Assembly: GCA_023417785.1 (NCBI GenBank)
Contig: JAEZEH010000005.1
Span: forward strand, 27,680-91,679
Reading direction: 5' to 3'
Length of the DNA: 64,000 nucleotides
From: Bacteroidota bacterium
GTDB lineage: Bacteria > Bacteroidota > Bacteroidia > Cytophagales > Cyclobacteriaceae
Shown one piece after another: positions 1 to 9,565 of this stretch. Below the pieces are notes generated by a model. The model did no database searches. It was not told where the DNA came from and saw only the letters and a list, made by a program, of their open reading frames with translations. The position numbers and the translations under genes were made by a program. Position 1 is the first letter of the stretch. Each line of letters opens with the position of its first letter.

Positions 1-426
1 AAGATCTTTGACAACGCCGCCAGAATGGTAGTGCGGATTCTGTCGGGTCATACATCAGGGATTGAACAAATTCGTTTCAACCACGCCGGCACTTTTATGG
101 CTACTGCCAGCAAAGACAAGACCGTCCGTCTTTGGAATCTCAGCAACCTGAAGGAACAACCAATCATTCTTAGTGACCATCGTGACTGGGTGTGGAGTGC
201 AACTTTTTCACCAGATGACGAACAGATTCTGGCAAGCATTCACAGTTCAACCGAAACGATCAAAGGCATGGAACATACCATTCGCGCGTGGCCGACAAAA
301 ATCGAAACCATGTCACAAATCCTTTGTGGATTCGTCAGACGAAATATCAATGTGGAAGAATGGGACATCTTCGCGGGGAACGACCTTCCCTATGAAGCGA
401 CATGCTCCAGTGTTCCTCAGAAATAA
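1..426 (+). CDS. WD40-repeat protein, C-terminal fragment (5' end outside window)
   Basis: The reading frame is open from base 1, so this is the 3' end of a longer gene. About 1.5 WD40 blades are visible: LSGHTSGIEQIRFNHAG...MATASKDKTVRLWNLSN, followed by a blade starting DHRDWVWSATFSPDD. The tail (EEWDIFAGNDLPYEATC) resembles the conserved end of large Bacteroidota WD40 proteins, which often carry a caspase-like or kinase/STAND domain at the N-terminus; that part is not visible here. WD40 propellers are protein-interaction platforms. It is followed after 82 bp by a barrel protein on the same strand, so the two may be functionally linked, although nothing here proves an operon. Confidence 0.8.
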   Translation, partial: KIFDNAARMVVRILSGHTSGIEQIRFNHAGTFMATASKDKTVRLWNLSNLKEQPIILSDHRDWVWSATFSPDDEQILASIHSSTETIKGMEHTIRAWPTKIETMSQILCGFVRRNINVEEWDIFAGNDLPYEATCSSVPQK

Positions 427-508
427 ACCGAAGGCCGCGTTTACCATAAGCGTAGGCGGACTTTAACATATTGACCGGAAGAGGCAACTCTTCAGAACCT
501 AACTTGAA

Positions 509-1573
509 ATGAAAAGATCTTTTACAGCTTTTCTGTTTGTAGCGATTTCAGGATTTGCGGCTTACGGCCAAATGACGTCGTGTACGCAGACGTTACGTCT
601 GGCGAGATCCATCTACGAACAGGGACGACTTCACGATGTTCCGGGGCTGCTTGAACGATGTTTACAAAATGGGTTTTCCCGTGATGAGAAGACGGAGGCT
701 TACAAGTTACTTTGTCTTGCCTATATCTATCTGGAGGAACCGGCGAAGGCAGACGAGGCCATGCTCAATCTTCTCCGATCAAATCATTATTTCGAAGTAA
801 AACCCGAGACAGATCCTGCGGAATTTGTTGCACTGTACCGAACATTCCGAACGGCCCCCATTTATCGTATAGGAATAAACCTTGGTGCAAATGCAACGCT
901 TCCTAATGTAGTCAGTTACATACCGGCGAACGAACTCGCGAGCCACTACGACTATGGCTTTTCATTTCAGGGTGGGATAGCCGCGGATGTTCCCCTGCCC
1001 TTTCTGAACCGGAGGTTAACCTTCCACCCTGAACTTCTCATGTTGATGCGGACATTCAAATACATCAACGAGGGTACCTTCTTCGATACCACGCCGGAAG
1101 GTCAACCTTATAGCCGTAACTTCGAAACGAACGGGCTCGAAAAACAAACATGGGTCTCGCTTCCGCTAGTGGTTCAATATACTGTCGCAGATAAGAAATT
1201 CAAGCCATATATCGGACTCGGCGTCGCCGCCGATTATCTGCTTTCAGCCAACAACACATTCCGCAGAACCAAGGAAGACGCGACTTCATTGGAGGAGCAA
1301 TCAATCAACCTCATGTCCACCCGAAATAAACTGAATTTCAGTGGACTGGCCGTTGTCGGTGTCAAAGCGAAAGTGACAGGTGGTTTTGTTGTTGCTGAGT
1401 TGCGCTACGCTTATGGTCTCACCAGAGTAAACGACACGGAAGCGATTTATGATAACTTCAACCGCATCAATCCGACAGGCGGATATATCGACGGAATCAT
1501 CAAGGTCAACACATTGAGTGTAACAATCGGATACGTTTATAACCGGTTCAACCCAAAAAAGATCAGGAAATGA
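509..1573 (+). CDS. Outer-membrane beta-barrel protein with N-terminal TPR-like region
   Basis: 354 residues with a clear signal peptide (MKRSFTAFLFVAISGFAAYGQ). Residues about 25-105 are helical and TPR-like (LARSIYEQGRLHDVPGLLERCL, then YKLLCLAYIYLEEPAKADEAMLNLL). The remainder alternates polar and aromatic residues in the manner of a PorT-family outer-membrane barrel (IGINLGANATLP, YKPYIGLGVAADYLLS-like strands) and ends in a beta-strand-rich tail. Location is inferred as the outer membrane, with the helical part in the periplasm. The stop codon overlaps the possible first start of the next gene (ATGA), indicating translational coupling. Its specific function is not recognised. Confidence 0.8.
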   Translation: MKRSFTAFLFVAISGFAAYGQMTSCTQTLRLARSIYEQGRLHDVPGLLERCLQNGFSRDEKTEAYKLLCLAYIYLEEPAKADEAMLNLLRSNHYFEVKPETDPAEFVALYRTFRTAPIYRIGINLGANATLPNVVSYIPANELASHYDYGFSFQGGIAADVPLPFLNRRLTFHPELLMLMRTFKYINEGTFFDTTPEGQPYSRNFETNGLEKQTWVSLPLVVQYTVADKKFKPYIGLGVAADYLLSANNTFRRTKEDATSLEEQSINLMSTRNKLNFSGLAVVGVKAKVTGGFVVAELRYAYGLTRVNDTEAIYDNFNRINPTGGYIDGIIKVNTLSVTIGYVYNRFNPKKIRK

Positions 1574-1575
1574 CT

Positions 1576-2877
1576 ATGAAACGATTATACCTCCCGGCTT
1601 TGCTTGCATGCATGATCCTTGGTGCGTGCCAGGAACTGGAAGACGCAGCGCCAGGCGAACGAAATACCTTTATGCATTTTTATGAAGGTGCCTACAGCAT
1701 GTCTGCAGCCGGGGCCGAAGTTACCGGAGATGGGTTCATTATCGCCGGAACAGTAGATGTCACCGGGGGTACGAAGGCTTCACGAATCGTTGTAATAAAG
1801 ACCGACCAACTAGGCCAGAAGCAATGGCAAACCACAATTGACAACGGGATAGCCAGCAGCCTGAAAATCATACCTGGTGGTTACGTGGTAATCGGTAGCG
1901 CCGTAACATACAGTCCGAATGCAAGTGACATCAGCGAACTTGAAAACCACACAGCACGTCTTATCATTTTAAACGAGAGCGGAACCGTGGTTGAGGACAT
2001 AACATCCTACGAACGGATAACCCCCGAGGCCAAACATGTAGACTATCTTGGAAACGGAGCAACTCTTGATGGGAATCATAATCTTGTTACACTTGGGACC
2101 TTTAGAGAGCCCGGGCAAAGCAGCTATGCGTACGTCGCCTCCATTGATCTGACAACACTGGACACGGTATGGAGCAAAGAGTACAACTACATAGTTCGCG
2201 ACTATATCAATACCAGAACGGTTCACGTCGATGGTGAGCATATCATCTGGGGATCAAGCATAACCGAAAGCATCAATGCATTCAGCTACTCTTATCTGGC
2301 TATTCCGGTAGTCGCTCCAAACTCGACATTTCTTAACAGCCATTACTACGGCCAGAATGATCAGCAACAATCGCTTAAGATCCGGGATTTACGGAGAACG
2401 GCATCTGGCTACACAGCCGTTGGCACGTACTCAAGGCCGGATGGCCAGAATGCTGACATATTTTTCATAAAGATTGATCGCAGCGGGAGGTTTGTCGAAG
2501 GGAGCGTTCGCTATTTCGATGGACTGGCAGGCTCCTCAATCACACCTTCCCTTTCCGATGTCGCCGAGACGGGCGAAGCGGTTACAACCACGCGTGACGG
2601 TGGATTTGCCATAGCCGGAACGTTAACTACAGACGAAGGAAAAGGAATCGGAAACGGGGGCAAGGATCTCTGGTTAATAAAAACGGATGCCTTCGGAGAT
2701 ATTGAATGGAACAGGATTATTGGGGGAAGTACAAGCGAAACGGTATCCACTATTCGGGAAACTGACGATGGCAGTTTACTGATATGCGGCACTATTTACG
2801 ATGGCACTGAACAATCCGGAGGATTGTCATCCATCTTTTTGATCAAGACAGACCGGAACGGGGAGTTGAAGGATTAA
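1576..2877 (+). CDS. Secreted lipoprotein with propeller-like repeats
   Basis: 433 residues from the ATG at 1576; an ATG six bases upstream (1570) is also possible and overlaps the previous stop. The N-terminus is a lipoprotein signal with lipobox LGAC. The mature part contains repeated blocks of the form G-(F/Y)-x-I/V-x-G-T...(I/L)-I-K-T-D-x-x-G, for example SRIVVIKTDQLGQKQW, ADIFFIKIDRSGRF, DLWLIKTDAFGDIEWNRIIGG and SIFLIKTDRNGEL. These resemble the delta-60/beta-propeller repeats common in Bacteroidota surface proteins. It lies between a barrel protein and a giant T9SS-exported protein on the same strand, so a cell-surface role is likely. No catalytic motif is recognised. Confidence 0.8.
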   Translation: MKRLYLPALLACMILGACQELEDAAPGERNTFMHFYEGAYSMSAAGAEVTGDGFIIAGTVDVTGGTKASRIVVIKTDQLGQKQWQTTIDNGIASSLKIIPGGYVVIGSAVTYSPNASDISELENHTARLIILNESGTVVEDITSYERITPEAKHVDYLGNGATLDGNHNLVTLGTFREPGQSSYAYVASIDLTTLDTVWSKEYNYIVRDYINTRTVHVDGEHIIWGSSITESINAFSYSYLAIPVVAPNSTFLNSHYYGQNDQQQSLKIRDLRRTASGYTAVGTYSRPDGQNADIFFIKIDRSGRFVEGSVRYFDGLAGSSITPSLSDVAETGEAVTTTRDGGFAIAGTLTTDEGKGIGNGGKDLWLIKTDAFGDIEWNRIIGGSTSETVSTIRETDDGSLLICGTIYDGTEQSGGLSSIFLIKTDRNGELKD

Positions 2878-2919
2878 TCACTCAGACGAAATCAAATAGC
2901 AGCATAACTACTTTTTACA

Positions 2920-5900
2920 ATGTTCCAGCTGGAGAAAAAACGTACACTACTGGCGATCATCGTATGGATGGCGTTCACCGGAATTGCCTTCGCACAACCG
3001 ACGGTCTCATTTTTGCCGGTGGACGGGGCGACTAATATTTCTACTTCCGTCAATGTTATCATCGCCTTTGACCAGGCTGTCCGTAATATAGATGACAGTG
3101 AAATCACATCCGGCAACGTGGCTACCCTCCTGACATTAAGGAAGGATGACATCTCCGGCGATGATGTACCGTTTACCGCCTCGATAGACCCCGGTAAAAC
3201 AACCATTACTATCGTGCCAACGGCGTCGCTGGATAACAATCAGGTATACTACGTGGCTATTGCACCGGTTGAAGACGTGACAAACAACGCAACCACCGGA
3301 ACATCCGCCATATTCACCACCACCAACGACACGCAGGCGCCAGTTCCGAGCTTCACTCCTTCCAACGGTTCCATCGATTTTCCCAATGCTTCAAGTATTG
3401 TAATAACCTTTGATGAACCTATTCGCGACTTAAACAATGCTGACCTCAACAGTACCTCGATCGACGCCAAAATTACACTGAAAGAAGCGGGTGCCCTCGG
3501 ACCCGATATCCCTTTTGATGCTACACTGAATGGCGCGAACACTCAGATCACAATCACTTCGTCGGCATCGCTTCCAGACTTCACAGTAATCTACGTTGCC
3601 GTGAATAATGTCGAAGACCAGTTTGATAACGCGATAACAACTGCTCAGAGCATCTTCTTCACAACGGCAGATGGTACGCCACCGGTAATTACGTTCACGC
3701 CGACAGACGGAGCGTCAGGAGTTGCCATCACCAGCAACATTACCATAGGGTTAGATGAAGCAGTCAGAAACATTGACGACAGCGAAATCACGGATGCAAA
3801 TCTCGCTTCGCTCATTTCATTTAAATTAACAAATTCCGGCGGCGCGGATGTTCCCTTTACAGCAACGATCAACGCCGGCAAAACAACGATCATCATAAAC
3901 CCGGTGAGCGATCTCGATCCGGATCAGCTTTATTTTGTAAGTCTGTCTCCGGTCGAGAACCACTATGACGTCGCGACAGTTAGTTCGCAAATTACGTTTG
4001 CAACGGTCGACACCCAGCCACCCGTGGCCACATTCAATCCTGTTAATGGCGCCACCGGCGTGAGCAACTCGGCAAATATCGTGATAACATTCAACGAGCC
4101 AATCCGCAATCTCGACAATAGTACGCTGGATAACGTGACCATCGATAGCAGGATCGTATTACGACTCACAGATATCTCCGGGGTGAATATTCCATTTGAT
4201 GCGGTCATTGACGGTACCGGTACGATAGTCACAATCGATCCTGCTGGAGCGTTGCCGGATCTCACGCCGATCTATGTCAGCATTAATAACGTGGAAGACG
4301 CTTCCAACAACGCGATCACAACGCCAGTATCAGCCACGTTTACCACCACCGATGGTACGCCGCCTGTGGTTACTTTTGATCCACCTAATGGTGCCACCAA
4401 TTTTTCAATCACGTCGAATGTTGTTTTGACTTTTGACGAATCGATTCGGAACCTGAATAACAGCGAAATCACGAATCTGAACGTTGGCGGGCTTATCACC
4501 TTCGTTCGGACCAGCGACAACGCCAACATCAGTTTCACAGCGACGATTAACGCGGGAAAGACCGGGATCACCATCAATCCGGATAACAACCTCGGTGCGG
4601 ATATTGAGTATTCAGTAACACTTGCTTCAGTTGAGGATGCCTACAATAACCCAACCGGAATACAGGCAGTTACTTTTTCAACGCAGAGCCTAAGCGTAAA
4701 CGCGGGACCAGATAAAAGTGTGTGTGGCGGAGAAAGCACGACAATTACATCTGTGATCTCTGGCGGAAATGGTTATTACAACATTCAATGGACATCGTCT
4801 CCGGCTGGCTTCACAAGCACCAGCCAGACGATAACCGTATCGCCATCGGTTACAACCACGTATACGTGCACAGTTACCGACTCCGACGGAAACACCAACG
4901 GTGCAAGTCCGGCGACAGTGACGGTAACCGTCAATGAAGCCCCAGTTGCTTCGTGGGATCCGGGGACGAAGTTATCATTCATTGTAAACGAACCGGCCCA
5001 TCTTCTTTCCGGCACAGCAACCAATCAGGATGGCGTTACGCCTTCAACGGGTACTGACACATTTACCGGCGCGGGCATAGCGCTTCACGGCGACGGAAAC
5101 TATTACTTTCACCCAAATACTACGGGCATTGTTTCAGACCTTCCGTTAACCTATACACATACGAACAGTGCGGGATGCAGTAACTCAGACCAAATTCTGG
5201 TCTCAGTCTCCAGCCAGTCACCTATATTAAATATTGAAGACGGTTACTGCGCCAATGAACCAATAAACCAGGGGGTATCCGGAATTCTGGCACCTAACCC
5301 AGCCGTTGTCAACATGAGCACATACCGTCATATGGCCTTCTGGACGTCGCATAACACACCTGTCAACGGGCCACTGATCGAAATCGGAGGTTCACCAAAA
5401 ACCTATCGTCTTGATCCGGCGATGGCTGCTGCCGTACTGGGTGGTTCTGATGTGTTTTACATTGCAATCTATTCGCAAATCAATCTTCCCCTGGGTCCAC
5501 CGTTAATGCTCCCACTCCATGTAGTTGAGGTTAAACTCTATCTCCCTGGCATCCAGCCGGTGATCACCAGCATTCGTTCATCTGAGGTTTTTTGCGAAAG
5601 CAACGACCCGTTTGTGCTCACAACGTCCACCGACGGTTCATACACGACATTATCGTGGTCGGTGGTATCTGAACCCGGTATGATTCCGGAAAGTCCAAAT
5701 GGAATTTCTGAAACGAGTCCAGATGTATTTGAATTCGCTCCAGGCGCGATCACTTATCCCAGCAATGAAGCTTTCCGCAGATTGGCGATGATTTATCGTT
5801 ACAACGATAAGAACGGGTGCTTTGGAGAAGTAATCGAGCCATTCATTACCGTGCGTAAGCCGACTCCTCCTATAGCTGAGGACAAACAGTATTGTCAGTT

Positions 5901-8199
5901 CTACGAAGGCGATCTTACCCTCAGTGCTCATGGGGAATTCAATTATATACAGTGGTACGAGAATGAAAATCTTTCGGATCCCGATCCGGCACTCACATCC
6001 ATTTTTAATACAAACCTGAATAGTTCAGTACCACAGTCAAAGGATTATTGGGTTACGGATGACTATTTCGGATACTGTCAGAGTAATCCGACAAAAGTTA
6101 CACTTCAGATTACTCCGGTTCCTCAGTTTACATTGAATGTACCTGCACAATGTGAAGATCGTGAATTTTCATTCCAGGGACCAAACGGTGCCGATACCTA
6201 TGAGTGGCTTATAGAACGTGGAGGTCCCGACGGCGAGGACGTAATTTATGACGTACAAAATCCCGTTCACACCTACCCGCGTCAGGGGTTGTATAATATT
6301 CGCCTGCGGATTACTTACACATCGAATGCCAGTGAATGCGCGGCTACGGATGGTACGCAGGTCACCGTTGGTGTTAATCCGGAGCCCAGCTTCACGTATT
6401 CAAAACTCTGCGACGAAGACTTCACAGAGTTCATCGGTATTGTTCCGCCGGAAATTGGCGTGGAACGTTTTCAGTGGGACTTCGGTGATGGCCACATGCT
6501 TCCACAAGGTCTCAGTGGTGCATCTGTTCCCGCAGGCACGCATGGTGGCACTACAACCAACACGTATAAGGATCCGCGCCATCAGTTCATCAACGCCTCC
6601 GTTCCGGCGACATACGACGTCACGGTTACTGCCATCACTAACCTGGGGTGCGCCGGAAGCACCACCAAACCGGTCACGCTATTGCCTTACCTGAGTCCGA
6701 CTCCGCAAAACCCGTACAGCATGCGTGACCTTGATAACGGCAGGGGATTCTGGACCGTTGAAGATATCAATGGAAATTCAACCTGGGTATTTGAGCAGCC
6801 CGATAAGGTTTACGTAAGGAGCAGCGAAAATGCCTGGGTTACCCATGCCACACAAAACTATTCGCCCGACGACCGGTCATTCATAAACAGTCCCTGCTTT
6901 AACATCACAGATTTTACCAAACCGGTAATCGCGCTGGACTACATCACCGATACGGAACGAAGCTATGACGGTGCTGTCCTTGAATACTCGAATGATGGCG
7001 GAACTACATGGAACGCCCTGGGCAATACGGTATCCGGATCGGAATGGTTTAGCACCCAGGGCTTTTTGACTGGTAACATTGGTAGTAGCCAGGTGGGCTG
7101 GTCCGGCCAACTCTGGAATGATGGCGACAGCTATGAGTGGATGCAGGGGCGACACAAACTTGACAATGTAGAAAACAAAACCAAGGTTCGGTTCCGGATT
7201 GCGTTCGCGAGTAATGCCACCGGAGAGTTTGAAGGTTTCGCCTTTAACAACCTGAGTATTCGTGAACGAAACCGAAACATTCTGATTGAGAATTTCACGA
7301 ACCATGAATTCAGTGTAAACAATAACTATTACGCGACGATACCGGAGGCGGAAGCAGTGAAGATTCAGTATCATCTTGGATTTCCGACTAACGACGCAAA
7401 CTTCTCGGTCAATCCAACGGACCCCGCCGCGCGCGCCGCATATTATGGAATTCCGCTTAAGACTGAATACATTCCGCGGGCGTTCGTCGATGGTTTGAGC
7501 GAAGGTAATTTCACAACCTCGTGGGAAACGCAATACCGCGATCTGAGATCTCTTGCATCGGCCCCATTCCTCGTCAACCTGTCAGTAGAAGCCAGCGAAG
7601 GGGAACTGTTGATCACGGCGAATGCCAACGTCCTTGAGTCCTTCCCCGCCGACGGGACAAGAAAACCTGTTCTGCACGTCGTTGTGGTGGAAAAAACAGT
7701 CGGATCCGACCGGTATGTGGTGCGCAAGATGTTACCGAATGCTACCGGCACCTTGCTACCGCTTCCGCTGATGGACGGAACGGTAACAGATGATATTGCT
7801 CTCAACTGGAAAGTCAGTAATGCTGTAGAAAGATCAGACCTCGCAGTGATTGCATTCATTCAGGATGAATTAACCCGTGAAGTATACCAGGCTACGATCG
7901 AAACATCGGTTGCTGATCCGGGGATAATTACGGCTATTGAAGAAGTGGTGTTTGGCGGATTGTCCGTTTACCCGAATCCGGCCGATCAGTCGTTCACCGT
8001 TAAGTTGGGAGACGGGGCACAGGACGTCTATCCAGTCAGAGTAATGGACTCTTTTGGCCGTGCTGTCTTCGAATCGGAATTCCGTAAAGGCGAGCACACC
8101 AAAGAAGTGGTGACCGGAACACTTGCCGCCGGAATGTATTTCGTTCAGATAGAAACAGTAAAAGGAATTGTATGGCGAAAGGTCATTGTTGGGCATTGA
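2920..8199 (+). CDS. Giant multi-domain surface protein with Ig-like repeats, PKD domain and T9SS sorting domain
   Basis: 1759 residues. Signal peptide at 1-26 (ends AFAQ). Five SbsA/Big_5-type Ig-like repeats of about 113 residues begin near residues 27, 140, 253, 368 and 482, each starting with a P-V-x-F-x-P-x-(D/N)-G-A-like strand. Further Ig-like/PKD-like modules follow; a PKD motif (QWDFGDGH) lies near residue 1186, and a jelly-roll-like stretch near 1270-1440. Near residue 1454 the sequence ILIENFTNHEF recalls Omp28-type thioredoxin-fold domains, but without the CxxC. The last ~75 residues (LSVYPNPADQSFTVKL...GMYFVQIETVKGIVWRKVIV) are a type A T9SS sorting signal. It is probably an exported, surface-anchored or released adhesin-like protein; no enzyme motif was found. 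Confidence 0.85.
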   Translation: MFQLEKKRTLLAIIVWMAFTGIAFAQPTVSFLPVDGATNISTSVNVIIAFDQAVRNIDDSEITSGNVATLLTLRKDDISGDDVPFTASIDPGKTTITIVPTASLDNNQVYYVAIAPVEDVTNNATTGTSAIFTTTNDTQAPVPSFTPSNGSIDFPNASSIVITFDEPIRDLNNADLNSTSIDAKITLKEAGALGPDIPFDATLNGANTQITITSSASLPDFTVIYVAVNNVEDQFDNAITTAQSIFFTTADGTPPVITFTPTDGASGVAITSNITIGLDEAVRNIDDSEITDANLASLISFKLTNSGGADVPFTATINAGKTTIIINPVSDLDPDQLYFVSLSPVENHYDVATVSSQITFATVDTQPPVATFNPVNGATGVSNSANIVITFNEPIRNLDNSTLDNVTIDSRIVLRLTDISGVNIPFDAVIDGTGTIVTIDPAGALPDLTPIYVSINNVEDASNNAITTPVSATFTTTDGTPPVVTFDPPNGATNFSITSNVVLTFDESIRNLNNSEITNLNVGGLITFVRTSDNANISFTATINAGKTGITINPDNNLGADIEYSVTLASVEDAYNNPTGIQAVTFSTQSLSVNAGPDKSVCGGESTTITSVISGGNGYYNIQWTSSPAGFTSTSQTITVSPSVTTTYTCTVTDSDGNTNGASPATVTVTVNEAPVASWDPGTKLSFIVNEPAHLLSGTATNQDGVTPSTGTDTFTGAGIALHGDGNYYFHPNTTGIVSDLPLTYTHTNSAGCSNSDQILVSVSSQSPILNIEDGYCANEPINQGVSGILAPNPAVVNMSTYRHMAFWTSHNTPVNGPLIEIGGSPKTYRLDPAMAAAVLGGSDVFYIAIYSQINLPLGPPLMLPLHVVEVKLYLPGIQPVITSIRSSEVFCESNDPFVLTTSTDGSYTTLSWSVVSEPGMIPESPNGISETSPDVFEFAPGAITYPSNEAFRRLAMIYRYNDKNGCFGEVIEPFITVRKPTPPIAEDKQYCQFYEGDLTLSAHGEFNYIQWYENENLSDPDPALTSIFNTNLNSSVPQSKDYWVTDDYFGYCQSNPTKVTLQITPVPQFTLNVPAQCEDREFSFQGPNGADTYEWLIERGGPDGEDVIYDVQNPVHTYPRQGLYNIRLRITYTSNASECAATDGTQVTVGVNPEPSFTYSKLCDEDFTEFIGIVPPEIGVERFQWDFGDGHMLPQGLSGASVPAGTHGGTTTNTYKDPRHQFINASVPATYDVTVTAITNLGCAGSTTKPVTLLPYLSPTPQNPYSMRDLDNGRGFWTVEDINGNSTWVFEQPDKVYVRSSENAWVTHATQNYSPDDRSFINSPCFNITDFTKPVIALDYITDTERSYDGAVLEYSNDGGTTWNALGNTVSGSEWFSTQGFLTGNIGSSQVGWSGQLWNDGDSYEWMQGRHKLDNVENKTKVRFRIAFASNATGEFEGFAFNNLSIRERNRNILIENFTNHEFSVNNNYYATIPEAEAVKIQYHLGFPTNDANFSVNPTDPAARAAYYGIPLKTEYIPRAFVDGLSEGNFTTSWETQYRDLRSLASAPFLVNLSVEASEGELLITANANVLESFPADGTRKPVLHVVVVEKTVGSDRYVVRKMLPNATGTLLPLPLMDGTVTDDIALNWKVSNAVERSDLAVIAFIQDELTREVYQATIETSVADPGIITAIEEVVFGGLSVYPNPADQSFTVKLGDGAQDVYPVRVMDSFGRAVFESEFRKGEHTKEVVTGTLAAGMYFVQIETVKGIVWRKVIVGH

Positions 8200-8237
8200 C
8201 CCGACAAGCTGGTAAATGGGACCGTAAATACGTCCTT

Positions 8238-8268
8238 TTTGGAACTCTGTTTCTTTCGATTAATTTTA
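8238..8268 (+). promoter_or_regulatory. Predicted Bacteroidetes-type promoter for terC
   Basis: TTTG at 8238-8241, then a 19-bp spacer, then TAATTTTA at 8261-8268. This matches the Bacteroidetes primary sigma factor consensus (-33 TTTG, -7 TAnnTTTG) except for the last base. The implied transcript start is near 8275, leaving a leader of about 18 nt before the ATG at 8293. The match was made by eye only. Confidence 0.45.
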
Positions 8269-8292
8269 TATAGGAACACCTAACGCTTTTTG

Positions 8293-9048
8293 ATGGAAAT
8301 CTTCCTGCGGGCAGAGACGTGGCTAGCCTTGCTTACGCTAACCTTTTTTGAGGTTGTGCTTGGCATTGATAACATCATCTTTATTTCGATCGTATCCAAC
8401 CGCCTTCCACCAGATATCCGTGCACGCGTCCGGAATTTTGGGCTTATGCTGGCCATGCTGGTTCGCATCCTGTTGCTGTTGACCATCACCTGGGTGATGA
8501 AATTCAAAGAACCCATATTCACCATTCCTGAAAGCATTTTATTTCAACAAGAGCTTCCAATAAGCGGTCGCGATCTGATACTTATTTTTGGCGGGCTATT
8601 TCTTATCGCCAAAAGCACCCGGGAGATCAACCATGAGATGGAAGGCGAGGATGAAACGATTGAACAGACAAAAGGCAACATCAATGTAACGGGAGTCATT
8701 GTTCAAATCATCCTGCTCGATATTATTTTTTCTTTTGATTCGATACTCACCGCGGTTGGGCTCACGGATATGGTGCTTATCATGATCATCGCAGTAGTCG
8801 TGTCCATTGGAATTATGATGGTGTTTTCGGGATCCATCAGTAGTTTCATCCAAAAGCATCCTTCAATGGAGGTACTTGCCCTCGGATTTCTGATTCTTAT
8901 CGGGTTTATGTTATTTCTTGAGGGTTTGCATTATGATATTCCGAAAGGGTATATCTATTTTGCAGTAGCCTTCTCGTTAATGATCGAGATGGTTAACATT
9001 AAAGTACGAAACCGCCGTAAGAAAATCCGTGAAGAATTCCATGAATGA
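8293..9048 (+). CDS. TerC family integral membrane protein
   Basis: 251 residues from the ATG at 8293; a TTG one codon upstream is in frame but less likely. Several hydrophobic helices are visible, with the family signatures FFEVVLGIDNIIFISI and DIIFSFDSILTAVG, which carry the membrane-embedded acidic residues of TerC/Alx proteins. These proteins are linked to metal ion (notably manganese) efflux and tellurite resistance; the actual substrate here is unknown. The C-terminus is strongly basic (VRNRRKKIREE). The stop overlaps the start of the next gene by 8 bp, so the genes are probably co-transcribed from the promoter near 8238. Confidence 0.9.
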   Translation: MEIFLRAETWLALLTLTFFEVVLGIDNIIFISIVSNRLPPDIRARVRNFGLMLAMLVRILLLLTITWVMKFKEPIFTIPESILFQQELPISGRDLILIFGGLFLIAKSTREINHEMEGEDETIEQTKGNINVTGVIVQIILLDIIFSFDSILTAVGLTDMVLIMIIAVVVSIGIMMVFSGSISSFIQKHPSMEVLALGFLILIGFMLFLEGLHYDIPKGYIYFAVAFSLMIEMVNIKVRNRRKKIREEFHE

Positions 9049-9565
9049 CCTTGCCTCACGTCAGTATCCCATAGGGGACTTTTCACCGAAAGATGTCTAT
9101 ACTTCGGAGGAGAGGGAAGGTTTCATCAAGTCGATTGAAACATTACCCGGGAGAATTGAAAAACTTGTTGAAAGTTTCACTCCCACGCAATGGGAAACGA
9201 CGTATCGCGAAGGTGGCTGGACAGCGCGTCAGGTAGTGCACCACGTCGCCGACAGTCATATGAATGCCTACATCCGGGTGAAGTGGGCGCTCACCGAAGA
9301 CACACCGTTGATCAAAGCCTATGACGAAAAAGCGTGGGCGATGACTCCGGAAGTCAGCGCCGACACCTCGCTATCGTTAAAGCTGTTGCGTGCCCTGCAT
9401 GCAAAGTGGGTTACGCTGCTGCGGTCGATTCCGGAATCCCAGTTGAATCGCGCCTTTATTCACCCAGCCACCAAAAAGCAAAACAGCATTGAGCGAATGA
9501 TAGCACTTTACAGCTGGCACGGTGAACATCATCTCGCGCACCTGAAATTAATTGCCGGAAACTAA
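9041..9565 (+). CDS. DinB-superfamily YfiT/BstA-like putative metal-dependent hydrolase or transferase
   Basis: 174 residues from the ATG at 9041, overlapping the terC stop by 8 bp; a GTG at 9029 would add four residues. The sequence matches the YfiT/BstA branch of the DinB fold: a four-helix bundle with metal-binding histidines in the HHVADSH motif and in the C-terminal WHGEHHLAH motif. Family members include bacillithiol S-transferases and putative hydrolases; the physiological substrate here cannot be read from sequence. Cytoplasmic, since no signal peptide is seen. The gene sits in a tight cluster with TerC and a YheT-like hydrolase, overlapping the latter by 14 bp if its TTG start is used. 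Confidence 0.85.
   Translation: MNDLASRQYPIGDFSPKDVYTSEEREGFIKSIETLPGRIEKLVESFTPTQWETTYREGGWTARQVVHHVADSHMNAYIRVKWALTEDTPLIKAYDEKAWAMTPEVSADTSLSLKLLRALHAKWVTLLRSIPESQLNRAFIHPATKKQNSIERMIALYSWHGEHHLAHLKLIAGN

Noticed and set aside
3249..4589. Series of long antisense frames opposite the Ig-like repeats
   Set aside because: They are periodic because the repeats on the plus strand are periodic; they lack motifs and are shadows of the 1759-residue gene.
6877..7533. 218-codon antisense frame within the giant protein
   Set aside because: No start or family signature of its own; lies wholly inside a well supported gene.
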